This document shows, piece by piece, positions 25,429 through 34,226 of a DNA stretch of 64,000 bases; within the stretch, counting starts at the first letter, position 1, and each line of letters opens with the position of its first letter. The notes below the pieces were generated by a model, which worked only from the letters and a program-made list of their open reading frames with translations, was not told where the DNA came from and searched no databases. This DNA is from Micromonospora sp. C95. Lineage in GTDB: Bacteria > Actinomycetota > Actinomycetes > Mycobacteriales > Micromonosporaceae. Made by a program: the position numbers and the translations under genes. The stretch covers positions 211,363-275,362 of the forward strand of contig NZ_JAGPXT010000006.1 of assembly GCF_018070465.1 (NCBI RefSeq), in the 5' to 3' direction.

Positions 25429-25625
25429 AGCAGGATCCTGGCACACCAGACGAGGGTGTGCCGGCCGACCGTCGCCAAACCGGGCAGCCACTCCACCGGG
25501 CCAGAGCGACCGATCCCGTCGCACGTCCGGCGGCAGATCCAATACTCGTCCACCAGCCCGGAGGCGACGTGCGGGGCTGGTAGGTAAGGCGTGACGTTGC
25601 TGCGGCAGCGGGCACGCAGCGGCAC
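25419..25625 (-). CDS. Small cysteine-containing ORF overlapping the macro gene start
   Basis: 68 codons, leftward, ending inside the macro gene start (10-bp overlap) in a different frame. Residues such as [20 protein letters not shown] and [20 protein letters not shown] look more protein-like than the alternative frame here, and the layout would make it translationally coupled to the macro gene. No family recognised and no good Shine-Dalgarno seen. Confidence 0.35.
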   Translation of the reverse strand: MPLRARCRSNVTPYLPAPHVASGLVDEYWICRRTCDGIGRSGPVEWLPGLATVGRHTLVWCARILLWP

Positions 25626-25721
25626 GCGGCACTGGTCCTAATCGGCTACCAAATTCTGACAAGGCGGACCCGCTCGCCGGAGCCAGTCCCCCTGTGAATG
25701 ACGTCGGTTCGGCGTCGTCGG

Positions 25722-26453
25722 CTAACGGTATTGGCGTTCCTGAGCTGCACGGACCTGCTGGCGGATGTCGTCAGGAATCTCGACCACATGGACGGCAATC
25801 GCGAGATCCAGCAGCGCCTGTGCGGCCCAGGTACGTGCCGCTGGCTGAAACGGCCTCGCTGCGGCCGGGTCGCTCATGCAGAGCACGAGGCGGGGCCGCG
25901 GGTACATCGTGCTCGCGATCCACGTCAGCTTTAACGCGTCGGCCAGTACCTTGTGACGCTGCGCCGACTTCGGCGGACCCTGATGGGCCCAGCACTCCAC
26001 GAGAACAGTTCGGCCGCTGTCGCATCCGTCGACCTCGACCCGAGCTCCCGACGGCACCGCGATTTTCGCCGGCTCCAGCGTCAAGGCCAGGTCGCGGCCC
26101 AGCAGATCAAGCATGACCCGCTCGGCCTGTCGCTGCTCCGCAGAGTGCCCGGAAGGCAAGTGATCTTCGGGCGTCCGAACAACGGCAGCAGGTGAAAGCG
26201 GCCCGCTACGCGGTGTTCTCGGATCCTCGCCAGCCAGAGCCCCGCTCGGCCGCTCGACGAGTTCGTTCACGATCTTCCCATCGGGGCCTTCCCACCGCCG
26301 GACGGCTCCGGCCAACTGCAACGCGCGGCAGATCTGGTTGACCTGCTGCCGCGGCCGGACACCCGTACGCTGTGACAGCTGGTCATCGTCCAGCGGCATC
26401 GAGCTCAGCCGAAGTGCTTCAAAGACACGGTCGCGATTGCTGGCAGCCGTCAC
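25722..26453 (-). CDS. Winged-helix protein with nuclease-like C-terminal domain
   Basis: 243 aa from the GTG at 26453; the frame is open to 26633, but the earlier part overlaps the divergent gene. N-terminal winged helix ([40 protein letters not shown]). A C-terminal domain from about 150 with [20 protein letters not shown] followed by [18 protein letters not shown]. The spacing Asp ... Glu-Cys-Trp ... Lys resembles PD-(D/E)XK nuclease folds found in actinobacterial proteins that couple an HTH to a restriction-like core. Nuclease activity is inference from this pattern only. Neighbours: macro-domain gene downstream, and a hypothetical gene overlapping region upstream. Confidence 0.65.
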   Translation of the reverse strand: MTAASNRDRVFEALRLSSMPLDDDQLSQRTGVRPRQQVNQICRALQLAGAVRRWEGPDGKIVNELVERPSGALAGEDPRTPRSGPLSPAAVVRTPEDHLPSGHSAEQRQAERVMLDLLGRDLALTLEPAKIAVPSGARVEVDGCDSGRTVLVECWAHQGPPKSAQRHKVLADALKLTWIASTMYPRPRLVLCMSDPAAARPFQPAARTWAAQALLDLAIAVHVVEIPDDIRQQVRAAQERQYR

Positions 26454-26608
26454 ACATCGAGTCTGACCGACGGCCGATGGCCTCGCCTCCTCCGTTCGGC
26501 GGTGCACAGGCTTGCGCCCGATCGGCGGCCAGAGCGGACGCCACGACAAGGCGTTCGAGGCGACCGGTCGGGCTTCTTCCCAGATGAGCGGCCTGCGATC
26601 ATCAGCGG

Positions 26609-27115
26609 ATGGAGTTCGTACTCGATCCGCCACACGGCGTTGGTCCGCTCCGGCTCGGGATGACTACCGAGGAGGCCCGGGTTGCTCTCGAGACTCTCGG
26701 ACCGCTGGTGCCGACCGCTTCGGGTGAGCTGGCCGTGCACCTGCCGAGTGGGCTCGGGTTCAGTGTGGGTTTCGGGGTTGGGCCGACACGGGGCCGGGTC
26801 AACGCGATCGAGGTGTGGCGTCCGCACGAACGCGACGTGGTGCGATACCGCGACGTTGACGTCTTCGGCGTTGCCGCGCTGGAGGTCGTGAAGCGGCTGC
26901 GTCGCCACATTGACCTCGTGTCGAACGAGGACGACGACGGGTTCACCGCACCAGAGCTGTATCTCGCACTGTGGCGGCCGTTCGCCGCGGACGACGACCC
27001 GGCTGAGGAGCAAGGCCACTTCTTTCAGTCGGTGATTGTGGCCCGGCCCGGCTACGACGACACGCCTGCCGCAGCGGCGGCCCGGCTGGCCGCTGGCGGT
27101 CAACCAGGCTATTGA
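26609..27115 (+). CDS. Hypothetical protein, possible immunity-like fold
   Basis: 168 aa, acidic, soluble. Begins FVLDPPHGVGPLRLGMTTEE, then strand-rich LPSGLGFSVGFGVGPTRGRV and VFGVAALEVVKRLRRHIDLV, ending FFQSVIVARPGYDDTPAAAA. The GxxRLGMTxEE opening recurs in small actinobacterial proteins of unknown function, some near toxin genes. No partner is present here. Divergent from the nuclease-like gene. Family not recognised with certainty. Confidence 0.65.
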   Translation: MEFVLDPPHGVGPLRLGMTTEEARVALETLGPLVPTASGELAVHLPSGLGFSVGFGVGPTRGRVNAIEVWRPHERDVVRYRDVDVFGVAALEVVKRLRRHIDLVSNEDDDGFTAPELYLALWRPFAADDDPAEEQGHFFQSVIVARPGYDDTPAAAAARLAAGGQPGY

Positions 27116-27139
27116 TCCAACTGGCCTCCCACTCCGCCC

Positions 27140-27319
27140 ATGAGCGTGCGTCCGATCTTGCGGCCAGCCCCTCTCTGGGCCGGAGGGCGCCTCGGTGCTC
27201 GCGATAATGTCCGGGTGCCGCTCTTCATGACGCCCTGGTCTTTGGGTCTGGATCGTGTGCCGTTGCTTGATCATCTGTTCGACGCGGGTGCGCCGCCGTC
27301 ACCTTCCTGGGCGGTTTAG
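27140..27319 (+). CDS. Possible 59-residue ORF before the HEAT gene
   Basis: An ATG at 27140 to TAG at 27317-27319, just 8 bp before the HEAT-repeat gene start. Contains VPLLDHLFDAGAPPSPS, which is reminiscent of an ankyrin-type helix but too short to call. No Shine-Dalgarno. Could be a gene remnant. Confidence 0.2.
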   Translation: MSVRPILRPAPLWAGGRLGARDNVRVPLFMTPWSLGLDRVPLLDHLFDAGAPPSPSWAV

Positions 27320-27327
27320 TATGCGGC

Positions 27328-29250
27328 GTGGCTGGGCTGCTGGATGGGGTTTATGAGATCGACTGGTCGGCGCTACAGCATGCGTACGGCTCGGCGGATG
27401 AGGTGCCGGGCTGGCTGGCGGCGATGACCGACCCGGGGACCTGCGTTGACGCTCTTGGCGATCTCGACGTGGCGGTCTATCACCAGGGCGGTGCGGTGTA
27501 CCCCGCAGGCGCCGCGGTGGTGCCGTTCCTCCTGGGCCCGACGGTTCCTCATCGAGCGGACATCCTCGATCTTGTATGCCGCTTCGCCGCGCTGGACCGA
27601 GAGATGAGGGAGCCATGGCGGTCCCAGCCTTCGGCCCAGACGTGCCGCAAGGGTCTGCTCGAAGCTTTCAACAGCCTGCTGCAACTGCTCGACGATCCGG
27701 ATCCCGCCGTCCGGCGCGGCGGTGTGGAAATCCTGGTCGAGCTGGTCGAGCGTGCGGACGACCTTGCCGATGAGCTGATGCGTCGTCTTCCCAGCGAGGC
27801 GGATCCCGATGTCGCCGCCGACTACGTTCTCGCCCTGGTTACCGCGTCAGCGCAGGGCACCTTGGCGCCTGGGAAACGAGCAGCTATCGCTGTGTGGCTG
27901 TCCGACCGTACCCCACCGGCCGGCGATCCACGGCGTCTCACCTTTCTGGTCGCCGCCCGCCGTCTCGGACACGAAGCCGGGACGGCCGATCACCTTCTCG
28001 CGGCGTATCCAGGCGCCGTACCGAAGCGGACCGCTGGCTGGCTTGGCCGTGAGCTCGGCGACGACCGCGAAGCCCGGATCGCCCTGGCCCGGATCGCGAT
28101 CGGCGAAGCAGCCCGCACACAGGACGACCGGCCGCTCGCCGAGGTGGGCACGGTCATGCGGAAGTGGCGTTCGGCCACCGTCGCGCTCATCCCGGAGGTC
28201 GGTGCCGCACTCGAGGGACCAACCCCCATCCGGGCAGCCGCTGTCCACCTACTCGCCGCCTCGGGAAATGCCGGTCGTACCTGGTCGGACCACGTCGCGG
28301 AGCTGATCAGCCAACCAGGCCGCACGGGAGCGCTGGCCGCATGGGCCCTGGCACGGTGGGGAGACCAGCGAGCGGTCCCGGCCGTCGAGCGGTCGCTGCG
28401 CCGTGATCCAGAAGTCTTCTGCATGGGTTCGACGCATTACAGCGACGACTTCTACTGGCTCAACCAAGACCCGGGCATCACCGACGTCTGCCTACCGCTG
28501 ACCCCGTACGCCGACGACCTCGTGCCCGCGATCCGATGGCGACTACGCAACGATCCCGGCACATCTACGGCCTACCACCTCACACAAGTGCTGACGGCCT
28601 ACGGACCAGCGGCCGCGGCAGCAGTACCCGAACTGACCGCCATGCTCGACACGCAACAGCCCATACCGGCCTGCACTGCCCTCGCCGCGCTCGGCCCCGC
28701 GGCCGCAGCGGCGCGCGCCACACTGACGCAGATGTCCACCGGCGATGGACCGGAAGCCCCCGCCGCCGCCTGGGCCCTGTTCCGGATAACCGGCGACCCC
28801 GAGCCGTTCCTGGCCCGCGACGACGTGCTCGGTGGACAACGCATCAAAGCCTCAGCTGCCCGAATGCTAGCCGACCTCGGTCCGCTGGCCACGCGCTACT
28901 TGTCAGACATCGAACGGCAGCTCGTGGAGCGACCAAGCTACTGGCCAACCTGGGACGGTGTCGAACTGGGCTTCGCGCACTACCGCATCACCAGCGACCC
29001 GGCCCTCTGCCTGACCGTATTCGACGCGGCACTCGACCCCCTGCGGCACAGTCGGCAACTGCCGGTCAGCCGCCAGGCACTGCGCTACCTCGCCGCCCTC
29101 GGGCCGGCCGCCACCACGTTCACCCACCTACTGCACAGCGCCGCCGAGCAAGACCAACGACTGCTCGACAGCGGAGGATGGCGCGGCATCAGCGAGGACG
29201 ACGAGGCGCGAGACCTGGCGAGGCAAGCACTGGCCGCAGCCACACCCTGA
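27328..29250 (+). CDS. HEAT-repeat protein
   Basis: 640 aa from a GTG. Almost entirely helical, with repeated two-helix units of 30-40 residues: LLDDPDPAVRRGGVEILVEL, then IRAAAVHLLAASGNAGRTW, TGALAAWALARWGDQRAVPA, VPELTAMLDTQQPIPACTAL, and ALGPAAAAARATL. HEAT/PBS-lyase-type solenoid, a protein-binding scaffold; no catalytic motif. No signal peptide. Actinobacterial homologues of this style occur singly and are unassigned. It is the largest gene in the island and its last intact one before the tRNA. Confidence 0.85.
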   Translation: MAGLLDGVYEIDWSALQHAYGSADEVPGWLAAMTDPGTCVDALGDLDVAVYHQGGAVYPAGAAVVPFLLGPTVPHRADILDLVCRFAALDREMREPWRSQPSAQTCRKGLLEAFNSLLQLLDDPDPAVRRGGVEILVELVERADDLADELMRRLPSEADPDVAADYVLALVTASAQGTLAPGKRAAIAVWLSDRTPPAGDPRRLTFLVAARRLGHEAGTADHLLAAYPGAVPKRTAGWLGRELGDDREARIALARIAIGEAARTQDDRPLAEVGTVMRKWRSATVALIPEVGAALEGPTPIRAAAVHLLAASGNAGRTWSDHVAELISQPGRTGALAAWALARWGDQRAVPAVERSLRRDPEVFCMGSTHYSDDFYWLNQDPGITDVCLPLTPYADDLVPAIRWRLRNDPGTSTAYHLTQVLTAYGPAAAAAVPELTAMLDTQQPIPACTALAALGPAAAAARATLTQMSTGDGPEAPAAAWALFRITGDPEPFLARDDVLGGQRIKASAARMLADLGPLATRYLSDIERQLVERPSYWPTWDGVELGFAHYRITSDPALCLTVFDAALDPLRHSRQLPVSRQALRYLAALGPAATTFTHLLHSAAEQDQRLLDSGGWRGISEDDEARDLARQALAAATP

Positions 29251-29544
29251 CGTCGCCGGGCCCGCCATTCCAGTTTCCACTCACCGACATGTCCAGATGC
29301 AGACACCCAGGATCTGACTACCCTCCGTGACGGGCGCTCTGCGGCAGATGTCGCAGTCGATCATGCCAAGGCAACGGCATCGCCCGCTGGCCCGAATACG
29401 GGGAGCCCTACCCACACGATCGTCAGCGTCTTGTGCCCTACTACGACCGCCGGTGAGGACTGTCGTTGCCTGCGGTGTCGACCCTGTCCGGGCGTGCCTG
29501 AAGGGTGCCGGAGGAGAGATCTGGACACATCCCGCCGGATGCAG

Positions 29545-29593
29545 CCCTGCCACGCTCAGGCCTCGCTGGGTCCCACGCCTTAGCGTGGCAGGG
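29545..29593. repeat. Inverted repeat upstream of the MFS fragment
   Basis: Perfect arms CCCTGCCACGCT (29545-29556) and its complement (29582-29593) around a 25-base loop. It lies 34 bp before the start of the MFS remnant, so it may be the old operator of that transporter gene. Confidence 0.5.
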
Positions 29594-29626
29594 TGGCAAC
29601 TCCGCACACGGTGCCGCCGTCGGGAG

Positions 29627-29770
29627 ATGAGCCGCCGGCTGACTTTCCTGTTCGCGTTGGCGGCGGGAGTGTCCATCGGCAACCTGTACTGGGCACAGCC
29701 GCTACTGGGTTTCATCGCAGGCGATCTGCGCGCCGCGATTCCGACGGCCGGCTGGCTCGTCACAAGCCCC
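29627..29770 (+). pseudogene. MFS transporter, N-terminal fragment
   Basis: From an ATG at 29627 the frame reads LTFLFALAAGVSIGNLYWAQ then PLLGFIAGDLRAAIPTAGWLVT, the first membrane segment and loop of an MFS drug-efflux-type transporter (family pattern GxxxxNLYxxQPLL). Homology stops at about 29770 (SPRRLRRPG) and the remaining about 350 residues are missing. Truncated near the island's right end. Confidence 0.75.
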
Positions 29771-29920
29771 CGACGTCTCCGACGTCCTGGACGCCGCCAA
29801 CCCGAACCGACCGAACCCGCCAGCCCTGCACAACAATGCGGGTCGATGACAAACTTGGCTGCCGCACCCGGTAAACGGGGGGTTTTCGGGGGGCGGTTCA
29901 AATCTCCATCGAAGAAAGTC

Positions 29921-29960
29921 AAAGCCCTGACCGCGTTTCCGCAGGTCAGGGCTTTTTCTT
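29921..29960. terminator. Hairpin next to tRNA-Pro (bidirectional)
   Basis: Perfect 12-bp stem, AAAGCCCTGACC (29921-29932) and GGTCAGGGCTTT (29944-29955), followed rightward by TTCTTT. Lies directly beyond the tRNA-Pro 3' end, so it can also end the leftward tRNA transcript. Probably supplied by the integrated element, since the older terminator is at 9544-9582. Confidence 0.75.
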
Positions 29961-30036
<76 letters not shown>

Positions 30037-30120
30037 ATGCCACCGCCGAGCGTAGCCCGCGACAGCCGGTACAGCTTAGCGCAGCTACTCCCTCCCGCCG
30101 CACAGCCCCCACCCATGTCA

Positions 30121-30160
30121 CCACCCCTCCAGCGTCCTAGGAGGATTGGTGGAGGGGTGG
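30121..30160 (-). terminator. Terminator of der
   Basis: Perfect stem CCACCCCTCCA (30121-30131) / TGGAGGGGTGG (30150-30160) with an inner CCTAGG loop palindrome, 25 bp beyond the der stop. No long U-run; likely terminator of the leftward der transcript. Confidence 0.65.
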
Positions 30161-30184
30161 GGCTTGAGTCGCGGTGGGAACGGG

Positions 30185-31585
30185 TCAGCCGTGGGCCTTG
30201 CCGCGACCGCCGGGACCGAGCTTCTTGCGGGGGCGTACCGAAATCTCGATCGGGCTGCCCTCGAAGCCGAACTCCTCGCGCAGCTTGCGCTCGACGAAGC
30301 GCTGGTAGCCGGCGTCCAGCGGACCGGTGGTGAAGAGTACGAAGCGTGGCGGGGCCACCCCCGCCTGGGTGGCGAACAGGATCCGGGGTGCCCGACCACC
30401 GCGCACCGGGTGCGGGGTGGCCTGGACCAGGGCGGTGAGCCACGCGTTGAGCTGCGCGGTGGGGATCCGGGTCTCCCAGCTGTCCAGCGCCCGGTGCAGG
30501 GCGGCGGCGAGCTTGTCGACCGCCCGGCCGGTCTTCGCCGACAGGTTCAACCGGATCGCCCAGGGGATGCGGCGCAGCTCCCGTTCGATCTCCTTGTCCA
30601 GGTAGTACCGGCGGTCGGCGTCGACCAGGTCCCACTTGTTGAAGGCGATCACCAACGCCCGGCCGGACTCGGTGACCATGGACAGGATCCGCTGGTCCTG
30701 CTCGCTGATCGGCTCGCTGGAGTCGAGCAGCACCACCGCCACCTCGGCCGCCTCGATCGCCGAGGCGGTGCGCAGGCTGGCGTAGTACTCGGTGCCGCTG
30801 GCCCGGCCGACCCGCTTGCGCAGCCCGGCCGTGTCCACCAGGTGCCAGGTGTCGCCGCCGATGGTGACCAGACTGTCCACCGGGTCGACGGTGGTGCCGG
30901 CGACCGCGTCGACCACCGCCCGTTCCTCGCCTGAGAAGCGGTTGAGCAGGCTGGACTTGCCGACGTTGGGCCGTCCCACGAGCGCCACCCGCCGCGGGCC
31001 CCGGGGGCGGTACTCGGCCACCTTCGGTGCCTCCGGCAGCGCCGCCAGGATGGCGTCGAGCAGGTCACCGGAGCCCCGGCCGTGCAGTGCCGACACCGGG
31101 TGCGGTTCGCCGAGGCCGAGGGACCACAGCGAGGTGGCCTCCAACTCGATGCTGGCGTTGTCGGCCTTGTTGGCCACCAGGATCACCGGCTTGGCGCTGC
31201 GGCGCAGCATCTTCACCGCCGCCTCGTCGACGTCGGTGGAGCCGACCGTCGCGTCGACCACGAAGACCACCACGTCGGCGGTGGTCACGGCGGTCTCGGC
31301 CTGGGCCGCGATCGCTGCGGCGCGATCCTTCGCGTCCGGTTCCCAGCCGCCGGTGTCCACCACGGTGAAGGCCCGCCCGGACCACTGCGCGTCGTAGGGC
31401 ACCCGGTCGCGGGTCACCCCCGGCACGTCCTCGACGACCGCCTGGCGGCGGCCGATGATGCGGTTCACCAGCGTGGACTTGCCCACGTTGGGGCGGCCGA
31501 CCACGGCCACCACCGGCTGCGGACCGGTCTGCTCCTCGGTGTCCAGGTCCGGCTCGCGCAGCTCTACCCAGCCGTCGTCAGTCAC
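30185..31585 (-). CDS. der: Ribosome-associated GTPase Der (EngA)
   Basis: 466 aa from a GTG at 31585; the longer frame would run through the cmk stop. Two tandem TRAFAC GTPase domains: G1 GRPNVGKS repeated (about 30-37 and 205-212), G3 DTGGW and DTAGL, and G4 NKAD and NKWD, followed by a KH-like C-terminus ending [13 protein letters not shown]. Essential 50S subunit biogenesis factor. The gene order cmk-der is conserved in actinobacteria. Start chosen because 49 bp separate it from cmk and the codon at 31585 begins VTDDGWVEL, the usual start. Confidence 0.97.
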   Translation of the reverse strand: MTDDGWVELREPDLDTEEQTGPQPVVAVVGRPNVGKSTLVNRIIGRRQAVVEDVPGVTRDRVPYDAQWSGRAFTVVDTGGWEPDAKDRAAAIAAQAETAVTTADVVVFVVDATVGSTDVDEAAVKMLRRSAKPVILVANKADNASIELEATSLWSLGLGEPHPVSALHGRGSGDLLDAILAALPEAPKVAEYRPRGPRRVALVGRPNVGKSSLLNRFSGEERAVVDAVAGTTVDPVDSLVTIGGDTWHLVDTAGLRKRVGRASGTEYYASLRTASAIEAAEVAVVLLDSSEPISEQDQRILSMVTESGRALVIAFNKWDLVDADRRYYLDKEIERELRRIPWAIRLNLSAKTGRAVDKLAAALHRALDSWETRIPTAQLNAWLTALVQATPHPVRGGRAPRILFATQAGVAPPRFVLFTTGPLDAGYQRFVERKLREEFGFEGSPIEISVRPRKKLGPGGRGKAHG

Positions 31586-31634
31586 GCCACGCCTCGCTTC
31601 GCTCGCCGGCGGGCGACACCGTCGGTACGCACCT

Positions 31635-32315
31635 TCACGCCACTGACCGTTCGGCGAGTAGTGCCCGCAGCCGCGCCACGACCTCGTCGATGCCCAGCTC
31701 GGTGGTGTCCAGTACCACCGCGTCCGGCGCCTGGGCCAGCGGATCGGCCTTGCGGGTCGAGTCCAGCTGGTCACGTCGGGCCAGGTCGGCGGCGGTGGCC
31801 GTGACGTCGGAGGCGTCTTCGGCGCTGCGTCGCGCGGCACGCGCCGCCGCCGACGCGGTCAGGTACACCTTCAGGTCGGCGTCGGGCGCCACCACGGACC
31901 CGATGTCCCGTCCCTCGACCACGATCCGGCCCGCCTTGGCGATCATGTCCCGCTGGCGGGCCACCAGCAGCGTCCGGACCGCCGGCACGGCGGCCACCGC
32001 CGAGACGGCGGCGGTCACCTCGGGGCCACGGATGTCGGTCTCGACGTTCACCCCGTCGACCGTCACGCCGTACCCGGCGGGGTCGGTGCCGATGCGCAGA
32101 TCCACCTCGCCGGCGACCTTCGCCACCGCCTGCGCGTCGGTCAGGTCGACGCCGGAGCGCAGCACCGCCCAGGTGATCGCCCGGTACATCGCACCCGTGT
32201 CCAGGTAACGCCCACCGAGGCTCGTCGCGAGCCGTCGGGAGACGGTGGACTTACCCGAACCGGACGGCCCGTCCACAGCGACCACGCAGCGCCCGGCCGG
32301 CACGTTTTCCTCCAC
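31635..32315 (-). CDS. cmk: Cytidylate kinase
   Basis: 226 aa from a GTG at 32315, preceded by GAGGAG seven bases upstream. P-loop GPSGSGKST (about 16-24), [14 protein letters not shown] for CMP binding, and [20 protein letters not shown] with the catalytic acidic/Arg residues. Phosphorylates CMP/dCMP to diphosphates. Upstream in-frame residues (to 32411) lack the domain. Precedes der in the same transcript. Confidence 0.97.
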   Translation of the reverse strand: MEENVPAGRCVVAVDGPSGSGKSTVSRRLATSLGGRYLDTGAMYRAITWAVLRSGVDLTDAQAVAKVAGEVDLRIGTDPAGYGVTVDGVNVETDIRGPEVTAAVSAVAAVPAVRTLLVARQRDMIAKAGRIVVEGRDIGSVVAPDADLKVYLTASAAARAARRSAEDASDVTATAADLARRDQLDSTRKADPLAQAPDAVVLDTTELGIDEVVARLRALLAERSVA

Positions 32316-32461
32316 CGTCGTCCTCCTCAGCCCGTACCTCACGATCAGTCGGCGACGACCGCGAGCGGTTGCAACACACGTTCCATCATGCCCGGCACCG
32401 TGGCGCGCCACCGGCGGGGCCGTGAGCGAGCCTACCCTCAGCCGTACCCGCGACCGCCGCC

Positions 32462-33232
32462 TCAGTCACCCACGGCCTTGAACAGGGCGGCGACCTCCGC
32501 GTTGGTAAGCCTCCGGGTACGCCCGGCGCGCAGGTCGCCGAGCCGGATCGGCCCGATGGAGGTACGCACCAGCCGGCTCACCGGGTGGCCGACCTCCGCG
32601 AGCAGTCGCCGTACGATGTGTTTGCGGCCTTCGTGCAGGGTCAGCTCGACCTGGGCGGTACGCCCCAGACTGTCCACCACCCGGAAGGCGTCGACGGTCA
32701 CCGGGCCGTCCTCCAGCTCCACCCCGGCGGCCAACCGCTTGCCGAGGTTGCGCGGGATCGGGCCGGAGACTTCGCACAGGTAGGTCTTCGGCACACCGTA
32801 GGACGGGTGCATCAACCGATGTGCCAGGTTGCCGTCGTTGGTGAGCAGCAGCAGGCCCTCGCTGTCGGCGTCGAGCCGCCCGACGTGGTAGACGCGCTGT
32901 TCGACCCGGTTGCCGAGAAAGTCGGCGAGCGCGGTACGTCCCTTCTCGTCCGCCATGGTGGAGACCACCCCGCGCGGCTTGTTCATCGCCAGGTACACCA
33001 GCCGGGTGTCGGCCGCCAGCCGCTCGCCGTCGACGTGGATGACGGCCGTGGTCGGGTCGACCTTGTCGCCGAGCTGCGCCACCCGCCCGTCGACCGTCAC
33101 CCGCCGCCGGAAGATCAGATCCTCGCAGGCCCGCCGGGAGCCGACACCGGCGGCGGCGAGCACCTTCTGGAGGCGTTCCGGGCCGGTGTAGACGGGTGCG
33201 TCGGGGCGGGGGGTGCGGTCATCGCGTGGCAT
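32462..33232 (-). CDS. rluB: 23S rRNA pseudouridine synthase, RluB/RsuA family
   Basis: 256 aa from the ATG at 33232, which overlaps the scpB end by 14 bp; a TTG at 33238 is also possible. N-terminal S4 RNA-binding domain (ERLQKVLAAAGVGSRRACED), then the RsuA/RluB catalytic region with the conserved Asp in VYHVGRLDADSEGLLLLTND and KTYLCEVSG. Pseudouridylates rRNA, probably 23S. Substrate position not readable from sequence. Coupled to scpB and upstream of cmk. Confidence 0.92.
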   Translation of the reverse strand: MPRDDRTPRPDAPVYTGPERLQKVLAAAGVGSRRACEDLIFRRRVTVDGRVAQLGDKVDPTTAVIHVDGERLAADTRLVYLAMNKPRGVVSTMADEKGRTALADFLGNRVEQRVYHVGRLDADSEGLLLLTNDGNLAHRLMHPSYGVPKTYLCEVSGPIPRNLGKRLAAGVELEDGPVTVDAFRVVDSLGRTAQVELTLHEGRKHIVRRLLAEVGHPVSRLVRTSIGPIRLGDLRAGRTRRLTNAEVAALFKAVGD

Positions 33233-34226
33233 CGGCAAGCTCTTCTACGTCGTCGGGGAGGAACGGGGCCAGGGGCGGCAGGTCGTCGAGGCTGTTCAGG
33301 CCGAGTTTCTCCAGGAACATGGTGCTCGTCCGGTACAGGTACGCCCCGCTGTCGGACTCGGTGCCGCACTCCTCGATCAGGCCGCGGGTGACCAGGGTAC
33401 GGATCACGCCGTCGCAGTTGACACCGCGGATGGCGGAGATCCGCGACCGGGTCACCGGCTGCTTGTACGCCACCACCGCCAGGGTCTCCAGTGCGGCCTG
33501 GGTCAGTCGCACCGACTGCCCGTCGAGCACGAACCGCTCGACGTAGGTGGCGTATTCCGGTCTGGTGTACAGCCGCCATCCGCCCGCCGCCCGGCGCAGC
33601 TCGAACCCGTGCCCGGCGGCGGTGAACCCGGCGGCGATCTCGTCGAGCATCGGGCCGATCCGCTCGGCGGGCTGCTCCAGCACCTGGGCGAGGACCAGTT
33701 CGCTCACCGGCTCGTCGACCACCAGCAGGATCGCCTCAAGCGCGCCACGCAACTCCGCGTCGTCGAGGTCCGGCGCCGGCTCCGGCACCGGCCGGACCCG
33801 CGCCCCCGACCGCCTGCGCCCCCCACCCAGATCCCCCGAAGCATCCGCCCCCGGTGCGTCTCCCCCCGGGACATCTCCCCCCGGTGCGTCTCCCCCCAGG
33901 TCACCCTCTGCCGCACGAACCCCCGCAACCTCCTCCGTCCCCCCCTCACCCGCGCCCCGCCCCTCCAGCTCGTCAACAATTTCGATCTTGGACGGGGACC
34001 GCCCCTGGAGGGGCACCTGCGCACCAAGATCTGCGGCATCACCTACCGCGACTGACGCGGAGGCGGTGGGTGGGGCGGAATCGGTGGGTGGGGGGGAGTC
34101 GGTGGGTGGGGCGGAGTCCTTTGGTGAGGCGGGAGTGGTGGGTGGGGCGGGAGCGGGGCGCTGCCACGGCGGGATCCAGGCGGCGGCCTGGTCGGCCAGG
34201 GAGTCCGGCCGCTCTTCGTTGCTCAT
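33219..34226 (-). CDS. scpB: Segregation and condensation protein B, long disordered N-terminus
   Basis: 335 aa, against about 180-200 for typical ScpB. Residues about 1-145 are Pro/Ala/Gly/Asp-rich and repeated (PPTDSAPPT, GGDAPGGDVP) and have no fold. The ScpB core is about 150-335: LRGALEAILLVVDEPVSELV, LTQAALETLAVVAYKQPVTR, ISAIRGVNCDGVIRTLVTRG (winged-helix pair) ending LPDDVEELADATR. Binds the ScpA-SMC condensin-like complex in chromosome segregation. Overlaps scpA by ATGA (34223-34226) and rluB by 14 bp. Confidence 0.95.
   Translation of the reverse strand: MSNEERPDSLADQAAAWIPPWQRPAPAPPTTPASPKDSAPPTDSPPPTDSAPPTASASVAVGDAADLGAQVPLQGRSPSKIEIVDELEGRGAGEGGTEEVAGVRAAEGDLGGDAPGGDVPGGDAPGADASGDLGGGRRRSGARVRPVPEPAPDLDDAELRGALEAILLVVDEPVSELVLAQVLEQPAERIGPMLDEIAAGFTAAGHGFELRRAAGGWRLYTRPEYATYVERFVLDGQSVRLTQAALETLAVVAYKQPVTRSRISAIRGVNCDGVIRTLVTRGLIEECGTESDSGAYLYRTSTMFLEKLGLNSLDDLPPLAPFLPDDVEELADATR

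Larger units (their letters stand above)
29251..29960. other. Island right end, no intact gene
   Basis: 710 bp between the HEAT gene and the tRNA-Pro. Holds a perfect 12-bp-arm inverted repeat (29545-29593), an MFS gene fragment (about 29627-29770), a G-rich double motif GGTAAACGGGGGG / TTTTCGGGGGG (29870-29893) resembling one near the left end, and a strong hairpin terminator. Nothing else supported. Confidence 0.5.
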
